Positions 8,037-16,049 of a stretch of 21,561 bases of DNA are shown here, piece by piece (position 1 is the stretch's first letter; each line of letters begins with the position of its first letter). The translations under genes were made by a program, and so were the position numbers. The notes beneath the pieces were generated by a model. That model ran no database searches. It was given only the letters and a program-made list of their open reading frames with translations, and was not told the origin of the DNA. This stretch comes from Kuafuiihalomonas phototrophica (lineage in GTDB: Bacteria > Myxococcota > Kuafuiibacteriia > Kuafuiibacteriales > Kuafuiibacteriaceae): contig DAPKRQ010000261.1 in assembly GCA_031800475.1 (NCBI GenBank), positions 1 to 21,561 on the forward strand, written 5' to 3'.

Positions 8037-9457
8037 TCAATCACGCAGCAACGGCTTGCTTGCTCAACATTTGGACCCTCGCAGCTCCCCCCCTGACGCT
8101 GGACGATGTCATGTCCAGCGCGTTGCAGAGCCTGCCCACCGTGGAATCGGCGCGCCTGGCCATCGAGAAGGCGCGAGGATCGTTCGTCTCTAGCCGGGGC
8201 TCCTTTGACCTGAACCTGAAGGCCGAGGGCTCCGCCGATGCGATCGGCTTTTACGACCGATTGGATGGCGAGGTGAAACTCGAGCAGTCGACGCGCATCT
8301 GGGGGCTCGAGCTGGTCGGGGGCTATCGAAACGGCAGCGACCATCCCGCCTACGACGGCAAACGGGTCACCAGCGACGGCGGCGAACTGAAGGCAGGCCT
8401 CCTTCTTCCGCTACTGAAAGGAGGGCCCATCGACAAAGCCCGACTGGCTGAAGCCTTGGCTCGACTGGACATCGATCTGGCCGAGCTGGAGTTGGACCTG
8501 GTTCGCCTCCAACTCTTGCAAGAGGCCGGAAAAGCGTACTGGAACTGGGTTTCCGCCGGTCTGCAGCTTCAAGTGGTCGAGCGGCTCTTGAAACTCGCAC
8601 TTCAGCGGCAGGACTTCGTCAGAGCCCAGGTCGAATCGGGAGACCGTCCGGCCATCCTGTTGGTCGATAACGATCGGGTGGTAGCCGACCGTACTCGGGA
8701 GCGGGTCAAGGCCCGGGTCACTCTGCGCAAGGCAGCCATCAAGCTATCCATATTCTGGCGAAACGAACAAGGAGACCCGATCATCCCAGAGCCAGACCGG
8801 TTGCCGTCACTGCCGGAGCCCGTCACCATGACGCAGCTGGACCTGGAGCAGGCACTCACCGCCGAGCTCCCGCGTCGTCCCGATGTGCAGCAGCTACAGG
8901 TGCTCCGTACGAAGCTTCGGCAAGAGTTGCGGCTGGCCACGAACTCGATCCTTCCGAAGCTCGACCTAGAAGTGATGGCCTCGAAGGAGCTCGGCGAAAA
9001 GAGGTCTTATGGCAGTCCCAATGACTTCGAGAGCAAAAACGAGACCGAGGTCGGTCTGGGGTTGTCCTTCGCGTTCCCGGTTCAGATCCGCGCAGCCCGA
9101 GGAAAGGCCGCATCGCTGCGGGCCTCCATAGGCAGCTTGGACCAAAAGGCCCGTTTTCTCCGGGACAAGCTGCGCGCCGCGGTGCGGCAGGCATGGGTCG
9201 ACGTTCGGGCCTCCAGGGAGCAAGCAGCGCTGGCCGCAGAGACAGCCCAGCTCACTCAGACCCTGCAGGAGGCCGAGCGGGAGAGATTCGAGCTGGGCCA
9301 GTCCGACATTTTCATCTTGAACCTGCGAGAAGAGTCCGCCGCCAAAGCCCAGTCGAAGCTGGTGGACACCACGATCAACGTACAGACCGCCCGGCTCGAC
9401 TTTTGGACCGCCGCCGGGGTCTCGTGGGAGCGGCTCTCCGCTCGGGAGGGCAACTGA
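8033..9457 (+). CDS. TolC-family outer-membrane channel protein
   Basis: A 474-aa outer-membrane factor expected to form a trimeric channel that completes a trans-envelope conduit with the HlyD protein. The N-terminus (MINHAATACLLNIWTLAAPP) looks like a signal peptide. It is followed by LTLDDVMSSALQSLPTVESA, the usual start of the OEP domain. Two long helical repeats are visible, with beta-strand-like stretches near 85-125 (WGLELVGGYRN ... LKAGLLLPLLKGG) and 325-375 (ETEVGLGLSFAFPVQIRAARGKA). The second repeat ends with ERERFELGQSDIFILNLREE, the region where the family has its conserved tip-proximal pattern. The length fits the family. The ATG overlaps the HlyD stop codon, and the next gene starts 1 nt after its stop. 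Confidence 0.93.
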   Translation: MINHAATACLLNIWTLAAPPLTLDDVMSSALQSLPTVESARLAIEKARGSFVSSRGSFDLNLKAEGSADAIGFYDRLDGEVKLEQSTRIWGLELVGGYRNGSDHPAYDGKRVTSDGGELKAGLLLPLLKGGPIDKARLAEALARLDIDLAELELDLVRLQLLQEAGKAYWNWVSAGLQLQVVERLLKLALQRQDFVRAQVESGDRPAILLVDNDRVVADRTRERVKARVTLRKAAIKLSIFWRNEQGDPIIPEPDRLPSLPEPVTMTQLDLEQALTAELPRRPDVQQLQVLRTKLRQELRLATNSILPKLDLEVMASKELGEKRSYGSPNDFESKNETEVGLGLSFAFPVQIRAARGKAASLRASIGSLDQKARFLRDKLRAAVRQAWVDVRASREQAALAAETAQLTQTLQEAERERFELGQSDIFILNLREESAAKAQSKLVDTTINVQTARLDFWTAAGVSWERLSAREGN

Positions 9458-9458
9458 C

Positions 9459-9743
9459 GTGGCATCAAAATGGAGTTTCCTGACCAACCACGGTCACGTG
9501 CTCCTTTGCCTTGCCCGGTGTCCGGATATTCGCTTGAGAGAAGTTGCTGCCGAAGTCGGCATCACGGAGCGGGCGGTTCAGCGAATCGTGGCCGACCTCC
9601 ATGAAGAAGGCTATGTGAGCATTCAAAAGGAGGGCCGCCGGAACGTTTATCGCGTACACCGAAACCGTCAGATGAAACATCCGGTCGAAGCCGGACATCC
9701 GGTGTCGGAACTTTTGGAGCTGGCGGAGGAAGTCCCCCCCTGA
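9459..9743 (+). CDS. Small winged helix-turn-helix transcriptional regulator
   Basis: A 94-aa DNA-binding protein of the MarR/ArsR-like winged-helix type. Residues 25-45 (RLREVAAEVGITERAVQRIVAD) form the HTH, and residues 46-67 (LHEEGYVSIQKEGRRNVYRVH) the wing. The start is GTG one nucleotide after the TolC stop, giving MASKWSFLTNHGHVLLCLARCP. There is no ligand domain, but two cysteines near position 17-21 might permit redox or metal sensing; that is speculation. Its place as last gene of the secretion-like operon suggests autoregulation, and the palindrome at 4635-4650 is the obvious candidate site. It ends 3 bp before the convergent DUF2147 stop. Confidence 0.9.
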   Translation: MASKWSFLTNHGHVLLCLARCPDIRLREVAAEVGITERAVQRIVADLHEEGYVSIQKEGRRNVYRVHRNRQMKHPVEAGHPVSELLELAEEVPP

Positions 9744-9746
9744 CTT

Positions 9747-10169
9747 TCAGCCTCCTTTCGCGTCCGCGATGCGATGCCAGGTCTGGTTGCGTCCGAACAC
9801 GAACCAAGAACCTCGCACTTTCAGCCGTTCCTCGTCCTCCAGCCAGATCTTGCAGTCGTAGGTCTTTCCGTTTTCCGGGTCCAGAATGTGCCCGCCCTGG
9901 TAAACATTCCCGCTCTGCTCGAGGCCCCACAAGATCTCGAGGCCGATGACCGGTGCATTCTTTTTGGCGCCTGAGCATTGCGTACACTTCGGGTTCGGCT
10001 CGTCCGGATCGACGAGGTGCACGATGCGGCCCGAGTATGTGCCGTTGCTCTCCTGGATTCGCACATGAGCCCGAGGCTTGCCCGTCTCGTCGTCTATCGT
10101 CTTCCACACGCCGACCGGAGAGGCCGCCACAGATGCCCACAATGCCGCTCCCAGCATCGTCGTCCACAT
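9747..10169 (-). CDS. DUF2147 family exported protein
   Basis: A 140-aa protein with a short cleavable-looking leader (MWTTMLGAALWASVAAS) followed by a DUF2147 domain, a small beta-rich lipocalin-like family of unknown role, usually periplasmic. The family pattern is clear: GVWKTIDDETGKPRAHVRIQ, YSGRIVHLVDP, GLEILWGLEQSGNVYQGG, DPENGKTYDCKIWLED, LKVRGSWFVFGRNQTWHRI. A CxxC pair (CTQC, about 62-65) lies in the variable loop and could bind metal or form a disulfide. An internal ATG at 10157 would shorten the leader by four residues. It is convergent with the winged-HTH gene with a 3-bp gap. Confidence 0.9.
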   Translation of the reverse strand: MWTTMLGAALWASVAASPVGVWKTIDDETGKPRAHVRIQESNGTYSGRIVHLVDPDEPNPKCTQCSGAKKNAPVIGLEILWGLEQSGNVYQGGHILDPENGKTYDCKIWLEDEERLKVRGSWFVFGRNQTWHRIADAKGG

Positions 10170-10231
10170 GTCCCGAAGAGGATAGCTCGACCTTCACCGG
10201 AGTTGAAGCGATCTTTGGCATGGAAGACGGA

Positions 10232-10270
10232 GTGACCCGATGGCCTCGGGTCACCCCGAGAGTCCATCGG
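10232..10270. other. Overlapping inverted repeats that can form mutually exclusive hairpins
   Basis: Three perfect inverted repeats share arms. GTGACCCGA (10232-10240) pairs with TCGGGTCAC (10246-10254). CCGATGG (10237-10243) pairs with CCATCGG (10264-10270). TCGGG (10246-10250) pairs with CCCGA (10255-10259). The element lies in the 135-bp gap downstream of the hybrid kinase and upstream of the DUF2147 gene. It may be a terminator of the kinase transcript (no T-run is seen) or a structured leader of DUF2147. Confidence 0.45.
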
Positions 10271-10304
10271 TCGAAGTGTTCTCGGCCGCATCCTGGCCGC
10301 CACA

Positions 10305-11819
10305 TCAAGCAGCCGACGTGAAGAGAGCGAGGTGGATCTCCCGCAGCAATTCCGTACGCCCGAACGGCTTCGAAAGTACTTGGACTCCAGGATACTGAGC
10401 GGATCGCACGCTTTCGAGCGCCTCTCCCTCACCGCTCACGACCAACACCTTTTGTGCGGAGCCTGCTTGCTGCAGGCGCTGCAGCAGCGCGTAGCCGCCG
10501 ACGCCCGGCAGTTCCAGATCCAACACGACTACGTCGAAGGATGCGTCTTGCATCTGCTGCCACGCGTCTTCCGCCGTGGAGACCACGACCACATCGTGAC
10601 CGTCGAGCTCCAATATCCTTTCCACAGAACGCCGAATCATGGGCTCGTCGTCGACAACCAAGATTCTTCCGCAATCCTCGGGTTCGGGTTCGAAACGAAC
10701 CTCTCGAACGTTCCGCCCGGAATCGGCCACCTCGGTGTACGGAAGCTCGATGTGCACCCGCGTCCCCTGGCCCGGCGCACTGTCGATGTGCAGGGTGCCT
10801 CCGAGAGACTGTACGGCGCTTTCGACCGACGGAAGCCCCAGTCCGGTCCCTGCCCCAGGGGCCTTGCGGGTGAAGAAGGGCTCGCGGGCCCGCCGAATCG
10901 TCTCGTCGTCCATCCCCACGCCGTCGTCGGCCACCTCCCAATGCACTCGGTCCCCCACCCGGCGCGTCTGCACCACCAACACGCCTCCCGAGGGCATGGC
11001 ATCCCGCCCGTTGGTGGCCAAGTTCAGCAAGCAATGCTCGATGGCATCCCGATCGCCGTCGATCCACAGCGGGCCTGCGCAGAGCCGCCACTGAACCCGA
11101 ATGTTGGGGGGTAGTGCTTGGGCCAAGAACTCCTTCAGTCCCAGCAGGACATCATTCAGGTTCAGTCGTTGTCGTTCCGTTTCTCGCCGTCGACCGAACA
11201 GCAGGATCCGGTGGACCAATCGTTTGGCACGGGCGGATGCAGCGAGCACCTCCCTGACTTCCTCGGTCGCAACCTCCCCTTCGAGAGAACGCTCGAGCGC
11301 GAGCTCGGCGAAGCCCATGAGACCGGCAAGAATATTGTTGAATTCGTGAGCAATCCCGCTGGCCAAGTTCCCGAGAGCCTGCATCTTGGCGCGCTGTCGG
11401 CCCTCGGTAGCTTCGGCCTGGAGCGCTCGACGTTGCTCGGTCAGCTCGAAGCGTTCTTCCAGATAGAGGATCGCCCGATCGTCTTGCCGGACGACCCTCG
11501 GACGCACCGGTCGTGTGCCCCGGGTCGTGTTCAGTTCGAGCCCTTCCAAGACGACTTCCCGGTCGTTTAGATGGCCCCGGAGGAGGTCGGCGGCGCTGGG
11601 CGTGTCGCGAAAGACGTCTGCCAAGGTGCGGCCGCCGTCTGCACCCAATAGGTCGCGGGCGGCGGCGTTCGGAACTGTCACGACCCATTCCGGGGCATGC
11701 CCCTCCTCGGCCGACAGTCTTCGCAGCATCAGCATCGGCACCGGGGCGTGATCAAACGCCGCCGCGTAGGGGCCGTTGTCTCGGGGAGACCCGGAGTCTG
11801 GTGACTCTTCCCCCGCCAC
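10305..11819 (-). CDS. Hybrid sensor histidine kinase (PAS-HisKA-HATPase-REC)
   Basis: A soluble hybrid two-component kinase. Numbered from the GTG at 11819 it has 504 residues: a divergent PAS-like domain (about 15-120, starting AAAFDHAPVPMLML), a HisKA helix with the phosphorylated His158 in GIAHEFNN, an ATPase domain (LLNLATNGRDAMP, DDGVGMDDE, GAGTGLGL) and a C-terminal receiver from about 385 with LVVDDEP, Asp434 in VVVLDLELPG and Lys484 in VLSKPFG. All catalytic residues are present and there is no membrane segment, so it senses a cytosolic signal or is driven by a partner. The frame stays open to a TTG at 11960 and offers another GTG at 11840. Both would add unconserved sequence without a ribosome-binding site, so the start is uncertain. 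No separate output regulator is adjacent. Confidence 0.93.
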   Translation of the reverse strand: MAGEESPDSGSPRDNGPYAAAFDHAPVPMLMLRRLSAEEGHAPEWVVTVPNAAARDLLGADGGRTLADVFRDTPSAADLLRGHLNDREVVLEGLELNTTRGTRPVRPRVVRQDDRAILYLEERFELTEQRRALQAEATEGRQRAKMQALGNLASGIAHEFNNILAGLMGFAELALERSLEGEVATEEVREVLAASARAKRLVHRILLFGRRRETERQRLNLNDVLLGLKEFLAQALPPNIRVQWRLCAGPLWIDGDRDAIEHCLLNLATNGRDAMPSGGVLVVQTRRVGDRVHWEVADDGVGMDDETIRRAREPFFTRKAPGAGTGLGLPSVESAVQSLGGTLHIDSAPGQGTRVHIELPYTEVADSGRNVREVRFEPEPEDCGRILVVDDEPMIRRSVERILELDGHDVVVVSTAEDAWQQMQDASFDVVVLDLELPGVGGYALLQRLQQAGSAQKVLVVSGEGEALESVRSAQYPGVQVLSKPFGRTELLREIHLALFTSAA

Positions 11820-11956
11820 GGGATGACGATACCCCCACACGGGGAGCGTCGCGAGGGCGAAATCGGGCGCCTTCGCCCCGGCGCTGGACCGATTCGGCCG
11901 GCCCAGGGCCGTGCTCCTCCCAGTTCGGTCCAAATTCCGAGCCGTCAGGCCAACTT

Positions 11957-11981
11957 GCAAACATTACAAATTACGTGTAAA
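11957..11981 (-). promoter_or_regulatory. AT-rich island upstream of hybrid kinase, possible promoter
   Basis: About 25 bp of AT-rich sequence in an otherwise GC-rich region, containing TTAC-GT-GTAA (11971-11980) and the direct repeat ATTAC-AA-ATTAC. It lies just upstream of the maximal open frame of the kinase and supports a start codon downstream of 11960. No standard -35/-10 pair could be fixed. Confidence 0.3.
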
Positions 11982-12001
11982 CCCGAGGCTCTCCGCAATC
12001 C

Positions 12002-12914
12002 TCACGCCGGGAGTAGAAAGAACCGACACATGGAACACGGTCGGGCCCGCCGGGAGGACGGCGGGCTGACCCCACTCCAACCGCTGGGCCGGTTGCTGCG
12101 CAGTCGCCCCGCAAGGCGTTTCAGGGCGCCGAAAATGCCGACGGTGAGCAGAGCTGCCACCGGCCCGGTGATGATCCAGGTACCAGCGATCCGGGCCAAG
12201 ACCGCCAAGTCGCGCCGCTGTCCTCCCTCGCTCCGACGATGGCACCCGTGGCCGCGTGGGTCGAACTCAACGCGAAGACTGGACTGGTCGAGTTTGCCAC
12301 GTCGTTAGCCCCGTGGGCGAAGGCTACGTAACTGCTGGTTCCGACCTGGCTCTTTCGAAACACCCGCTCGGCGGAGTCGGTATCGTTCCGCATTTCCAGG
12401 GTGGCGGCGCGCTGACGTCCCTGACTCACCAAGATGGCATCCGGAAGCAAGATGGCCAGGAACAAGAAGAGCTCCAAACTCGTATTCGGCTCATGGGCCG
12501 CCAGTACGGAGCCCTTCATCAGAATCAATGCGAACACCCCGATGATGAGCGAAAGCAAAAATGGCAGGAAAGACTCCATGACGTCTGTCCCTCCACCCAC
12601 GATTCGGCGGCGGACGAACATGTGAATGGAAAATGAAAGGGCTCCTGCCAAGATCGGAGACAGGAACCAGCTCGCTCCGATGGCCAGCAGAACCGGCTGG
12701 TTCACACTATCGATGTCCGCAGCGGCCACGCTGACCCCCATCAGACTCCGTACGATCGCGTGACTGGAGGCGATCGAAACCGCCTGTCGCATGGTGATCG
12801 CCTGGCGCCGACGGCCGATGCAAAAGAGTTCACCAACTCGTTGGCTCCGTTGTTGACGGCCATGAACACGGCGCCGAAAACGGCCCGTCCCATCCAGATC
12901 CAAGCGGCATCCAC
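12002..12914 (-). pseudogene. Decayed PiT-family inorganic phosphate transporter
   Basis: Remnants of a low-affinity phosphate permease spread over three frames. The 5' part (start near GTG 12914) reads FGAVFMAVNNGANELVNSF, the first PiT signature. Near 12800 the frame shifts, consistent with loss of one G (the expected alanine codon of GARAITMRQ is short by one base). The middle part continues ITMRQAVSIASSHAIVRSLMGV, hydrophobic segments (LLAIGASWFLSPILAGALSF; ESFLPFLLSLIIGVFALILM) and the second signature AHGANDVANSTSP. A second frameshift near 12215 separates SSTHAATGAIVGA from the last helix IAGTWIITGPVAALLTVGIF. Compared with intact PiT proteins, the stretch between each GAND signature and the following (S)THAxxG motif seems to be missing in both halves. 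The product is very unlikely to be functional. Confidence 0.8.
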
Positions 12915-12994
12915 GACTGTGGCCCTGGCCCGAGCCGATTTTCACAGCAGTGTCCGCTGGTGTGTCGGGCCGCGAGCGCCTACGGTAGGTCTCC

Positions 12995-13225
12995 GTGCGA
13001 GACCGTCTGCTCTGTGCCTTCGTCGGGGTGGCTTTGGTTGCGCTGTGCACGCCTTCGGGCACGACGCTGGCGCCTTGGTTCGCCCCGATCCCCGTGGGAC
13101 TGCCCTTTTTCTTCGGCTGGAACGTGTTCTGGGTCGCGGCCAGCATGGGGGCTCTGTGGGCCTACGACCGAAGCCGCCCCACCGGAGGCGGGGGCCCCGG
13201 CGAAGGCCGAGGAGACTCGCGGTGA
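12995..13225 (+). CDS. DUF3311 small membrane protein, symporter partner
   Basis: A 76-aa protein with two hydrophobic helices (LLCAFVGVALVALCTPS and LPFFFGWNVFWVAASMGALWAY) and a Gly/Arg-rich tail. This is the size and pattern of the DUF3311 family, which commonly sits directly before sodium:solute symporter genes and is thought to be an accessory membrane subunit; its role is not proven. The GTG at 12995 follows a weak GGTAGGT. The stop codon overlaps the symporter start as GTGA, indicating coupled translation. Confidence 0.8.
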   Translation: MRDRLLCAFVGVALVALCTPSGTTLAPWFAPIPVGLPFFFGWNVFWVAASMGALWAYDRSRPTGGGGPGEGRGDSR

Positions 13226-14712
13226 CCGTTCCCCTCTCGGTGGTTGCCGTCTACCTGGTGGTGTGTCTGAGCCTGGGAATCCGGGCCGGCCGAAGCGCGT
13301 CGCCAGACTTGGGAGGCTTCGTAGCCGGCGACCGATCGCTCGGTCTCCTGGTCACCTTCTTCATCACCGGGGCATCGGTCTACAGCGCCTTCGCGTTCCT
13401 GGGAGGACCGGGCTGGGCCTATTCCCGAGGAGCCGCCAGTTATTACATCTTGGCTTACGGGGCCCTCGGCATGCTCCCGTTCTACTTGCTCGGGCCCCGG
13501 GCTCACCGCCTCGGAAAAGCCTACGGCCTGTTGACCCAGGCCGAACTGGTCGGTGCGCGTTTCGGCCATCGAGGGCTGACGGTGACGATGGCGGTGGTAG
13601 CGGTGGCAGCGTTCGTGCCGTACCTGGCGATCCAGATGCAAGGCGCCGGCTACGTGCTCGAGGTGACGTCCGGCGGCGCCATCCCCGCCGTGTGGGGCGC
13701 GGCGGGCGTCTATGGGGTGGTGATGACTTACACCCTGGCCAGCGGCGTGCTCGGTGTTGGCTGGACCAACACGTTCCAGGGCATGTTCATGATGGTCTTG
13801 GCCTGGGGCTTGGGGATCGGGCTGCCGATCCACATGCACGGCGGCATCGGTCCAATGTTCGAGCACGTTCAAAATGCGCAACCGAGCTTGCTCCGGCCTC
13901 CCGGACTGGACGCGAACGGAGCTCCGTGGAGCTGGAGCGAGTACGGCTCGGCGGTCTTCGTTTCGACGGTGGGCTTTTCCGCTTGGCCCCACCTCTTCAT
14001 GAAGACCTTTTCGGCCAAGAGCGAAGGCACGGTCCGCCGCACAGCCATTCTCTTTCCGGTTTTCAACATTTTCTTGGTTCCACTCTTGTTGATCGGCTTC
14101 TGCGCCGTCGGTTTTGCACCGCCGCCCGAACGCCCCGACCAAGTCCTCCCTCACCTTCTGATGCGATCGGCGGCGCCAGGATGGCTTGTGGGCCTGTTCT
14201 GCGCCGGTGCGCTCGCGGCGTCCATGTCATCCGGAGATGCCATGGCCCATGCAGCCGGAACCAGTGCCGTGCGAGACGGGCTTCACCCGCTCGGCTGGGC
14301 ACCGGCGAGCAGCTCTCGTCAAAAGACCGCCGTGCAAATCGCCATCGCTGCAGTCATGGTTGTGGCTTACGGAGTGGCCATGGGATACCGCGGTTCCCTG
14401 GTGGCGCTCCTCCTCACTACCTACGGCGCGGTCGTGCAGATCGCTCCGGTCTTGGCCGTGACCTTGTGCATCCCGCGGATGCGAGCAGTCGTCGTGTGGG
14501 CGAGTTTGTCGGCCGGCATCGCCGTGACCGTTTCGTTCACCGCATTCCCCGAGCTTCGCCCGTGGTCGGTCCATCCTGGCCTGTACGGCCTCGCCGTTCA
14601 GGCTCTGGTGCTGGGCGTCGGGCCGCGCCGCCCCCCGGGTGTTTGCGAGCCTTTCCTGGAGGTGGCTCGGGGCCTTCACGAACGGTCTGGACCACCCGGT
14701 CCAAGGTCGTGA
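13222..14712 (+). CDS. Sodium:solute symporter family protein
   Basis: A 496-aa polytopic inner-membrane transporter of the SSS family, expected to use the sodium gradient to import a small organic solute. About 13 hydrophobic segments are visible from LSVVAVYLVVCLSLGIRAG onward. Family landmarks include DLGGFVAGDRSLGLLVTFF, a first-helix Ser/Gly-rich region (TGASVYSAFAFLGGPGWAYS), a long central helix pair, SKSEG-like loop sequence in MKTFSAKSEGTVRRTAILFP and LFCAGALAASMSSGDAMAHA, the substrate/sodium region. The substrate cannot be told from sequence; members paired with DUF3311 often carry monocarboxylates. The GTG at 13222 overlaps the DUF3311 stop. The last 176 bp are shared, antisense, with the deacetylase gene. 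Confidence 0.93.
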   Translation: MTVPLSVVAVYLVVCLSLGIRAGRSASPDLGGFVAGDRSLGLLVTFFITGASVYSAFAFLGGPGWAYSRGAASYYILAYGALGMLPFYLLGPRAHRLGKAYGLLTQAELVGARFGHRGLTVTMAVVAVAAFVPYLAIQMQGAGYVLEVTSGGAIPAVWGAAGVYGVVMTYTLASGVLGVGWTNTFQGMFMMVLAWGLGIGLPIHMHGGIGPMFEHVQNAQPSLLRPPGLDANGAPWSWSEYGSAVFVSTVGFSAWPHLFMKTFSAKSEGTVRRTAILFPVFNIFLVPLLLIGFCAVGFAPPPERPDQVLPHLLMRSAAPGWLVGLFCAGALAASMSSGDAMAHAAGTSAVRDGLHPLGWAPASSSRQKTAVQIAIAAVMVVAYGVAMGYRGSLVALLLTTYGAVVQIAPVLAVTLCIPRMRAVVVWASLSAGIAVTVSFTAFPELRPWSVHPGLYGLAVQALVLGVGPRRPPGVCEPFLEVARGLHERSGPPGPRS

Positions 14713-15775
14713 ACCCCAACTGGCTCGGCCACTGGGTGCGCAGGATTTCGATGGCCTCGACCAAACGGGGCAAGAAGGCCTCGGCGTTCTCTTGATGAAA
14801 CCCGAGTACCACGAACTGCCGGCGACCCGTGCGCCGGGAGCGCTCGAGCGCCGCCCCCACGTGGGCCACCATCTCATCGGCGCTCACGTAGTCGACCATC
14901 CCCCCGGTGATCGGGACTTCGACCAAGAGCCCAGCCGGGGTAGGCTTTTGGTGGGGCTGGGATGCGGGGCTCAGATCGGGCCAGACCTTGCGGACCAAGG
15001 CCCGAAGGTGCGGCGCCTCGTCTAGCCACACATGCGGCAGAGCCGAGGAGTCCCACTGACAGCCAGCTGCCCGCGCCGCCGCGAGCACCCCTTCATCGGC
15101 CACGCCCCCAGCGGCCCGAAATCCGGGGAGCAGACGAAAGCCCTGTGCTTCGAGAATGGCACGGGAGGTGCGGATCAGTCTTTCGATCTCTTCTTTCGAA
15201 TAGGCGTTCAGCGCCACCTCGAAGCCCACGTCATCGTCTTTGAACTCCATCAGCGGGCGGTCACCGAAAAACCGAGGTTCGGTCCGAAAGGCAACACCCG
15301 CGGTTCGCACGAGGGACCTCCAGCCATGGACGTGCAGGGCCAGCACGTCGTCCGGATGCAGGGCCGACCGAATGGCCCGGGTCACCGCCGCGGGGTCGGC
15401 TCCAGGTTTGGTGTAATAGGCCGCATTCAGGAAGTGGGTCAGGGGGACCCGCTCGGCGGTTTTCGCGAAAAAGCCCCGGGTCGCCAGGAGGCCGGCCGGC
15501 GAAAGATAGGCCCCTTCCCAGTCGACGGTCACCGCCACCTGCACGGGCTCATCCGAGGGAGTCGCCCCCGGGGCCGAGGAGGGGGACGATGCGACGCCGG
15601 ACGATACGCCTGCCGTCCATTGAATAGCCGCAAGGAGCGCTCCGGTCGAGGCGGCGCGCGATGGTCGGCGCAAACTTCCGGGCCGCGCCCGGACGCGGCC
15701 GGAACCCGCGCCGAAGGCGATGGATTCCCCCGAATACCGTGGGGAAGCTTTGCTTCGATTGCTGGCGGGGTCCAC
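14537..15775 (-). CDS. NodB-like polysaccharide deacetylase family protein, probably exported
   Basis: A 412-aa carbohydrate esterase-4-like protein that may remove N-acetyl groups from an envelope or extracellular polysaccharide. From the GTG at 15775 the motifs are Asp85 in VAVTVDWEGAY (motif 1), the His pair 148/150 in LALHVHGW (motif 2), Arg220 in GFRAAGG (motif 3), DSSALPH near 242 and His327 in FVVLGFHQEN. A leader-like stretch (RRPSRAASTGALLAAIQWTAG) begins at residue 36. A start at TTG 15673 would place it at the N-terminus as a typical signal peptide, so the true start may be there. The Pro/Arg/Gly-rich C-terminal 50 residues lie in the antisense overlap with the symporter and look non-conserved. 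Confidence 0.88.
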   Translation of the reverse strand: MDPASNRSKASPRYSGESIAFGAGSGRVRARPGSLRRPSRAASTGALLAAIQWTAGVSSGVASSPSSAPGATPSDEPVQVAVTVDWEGAYLSPAGLLATRGFFAKTAERVPLTHFLNAAYYTKPGADPAAVTRAIRSALHPDDVLALHVHGWRSLVRTAGVAFRTEPRFFGDRPLMEFKDDDVGFEVALNAYSKEEIERLIRTSRAILEAQGFRLLPGFRAAGGVADEGVLAAARAAGCQWDSSALPHVWLDEAPHLRALVRKVWPDLSPASQPHQKPTPAGLLVEVPITGGMVDYVSADEMVAHVGAALERSRRTGRRQFVVLGFHQENAEAFLPRLVEAIEILRTQWPSQLGFTTLDRVVQTVREGPEPPPGKARKHPGGGAARRPAPEPERRGRTGQDGPTTGEARGMR

Positions 15776-15824
15776 CGGCGCGATTGTGCCACATATCCGG
15801 TCGAACGGCTCCGACGACCCAACT

Positions 15825-16049
15825 TCAAACCGACTCCGGCCCGTCCTCCAGCCTCACGTAGGCCCGCTCGTCCAGGCGGTGGACCGGAAGTTCGAGCCAC
15901 TCATCTCCCCACAGGACCGGTTCCCGCGATACCTCCGCCCCCTCCAGGGTGGCCAGACGGTCCAGGTCCTCCGGCCCCTGCACGGAGTCCGGCAAGAGCG
16001 CTTGCCATCCCCCTGCGATCGGGCTCAGGGCCACCACGTAGACCGTCAT
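15825..16049 (-). CDS. Small acidic protein of unknown function, coupled to nucleotidyltransferase
   Basis: A 74-aa acidic protein (MTVYVVALSPIAGGWQALLP ... YVRLEDGPESV) that I do not recognise. The sequence looks like a compact beta-rich domain: short alternating hydrophobic strands, two Trp residues and an acidic C-terminus. Its ATG overlaps the stop of the nucleotidyltransferase gene (ATGA), so the two are almost certainly co-translated. That arrangement is common for an accessory subunit, an antitoxin or an immunity protein; which of these applies is not visible from sequence. Confidence 0.7.
   Translation of the reverse strand: MTVYVVALSPIAGGWQALLPDSVQGPEDLDRLATLEGAEVSREPVLWGDEWLELPVHRLDERAYVRLEDGPESV

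Noticed and set aside
12760..13221. Upstream extension of the sodium symporter frame
   Set aside because: It covers the DUF3311 gene and antisense PiT remnants; the GTG at 13222 gives the normal symporter start with a GTGA overlap.
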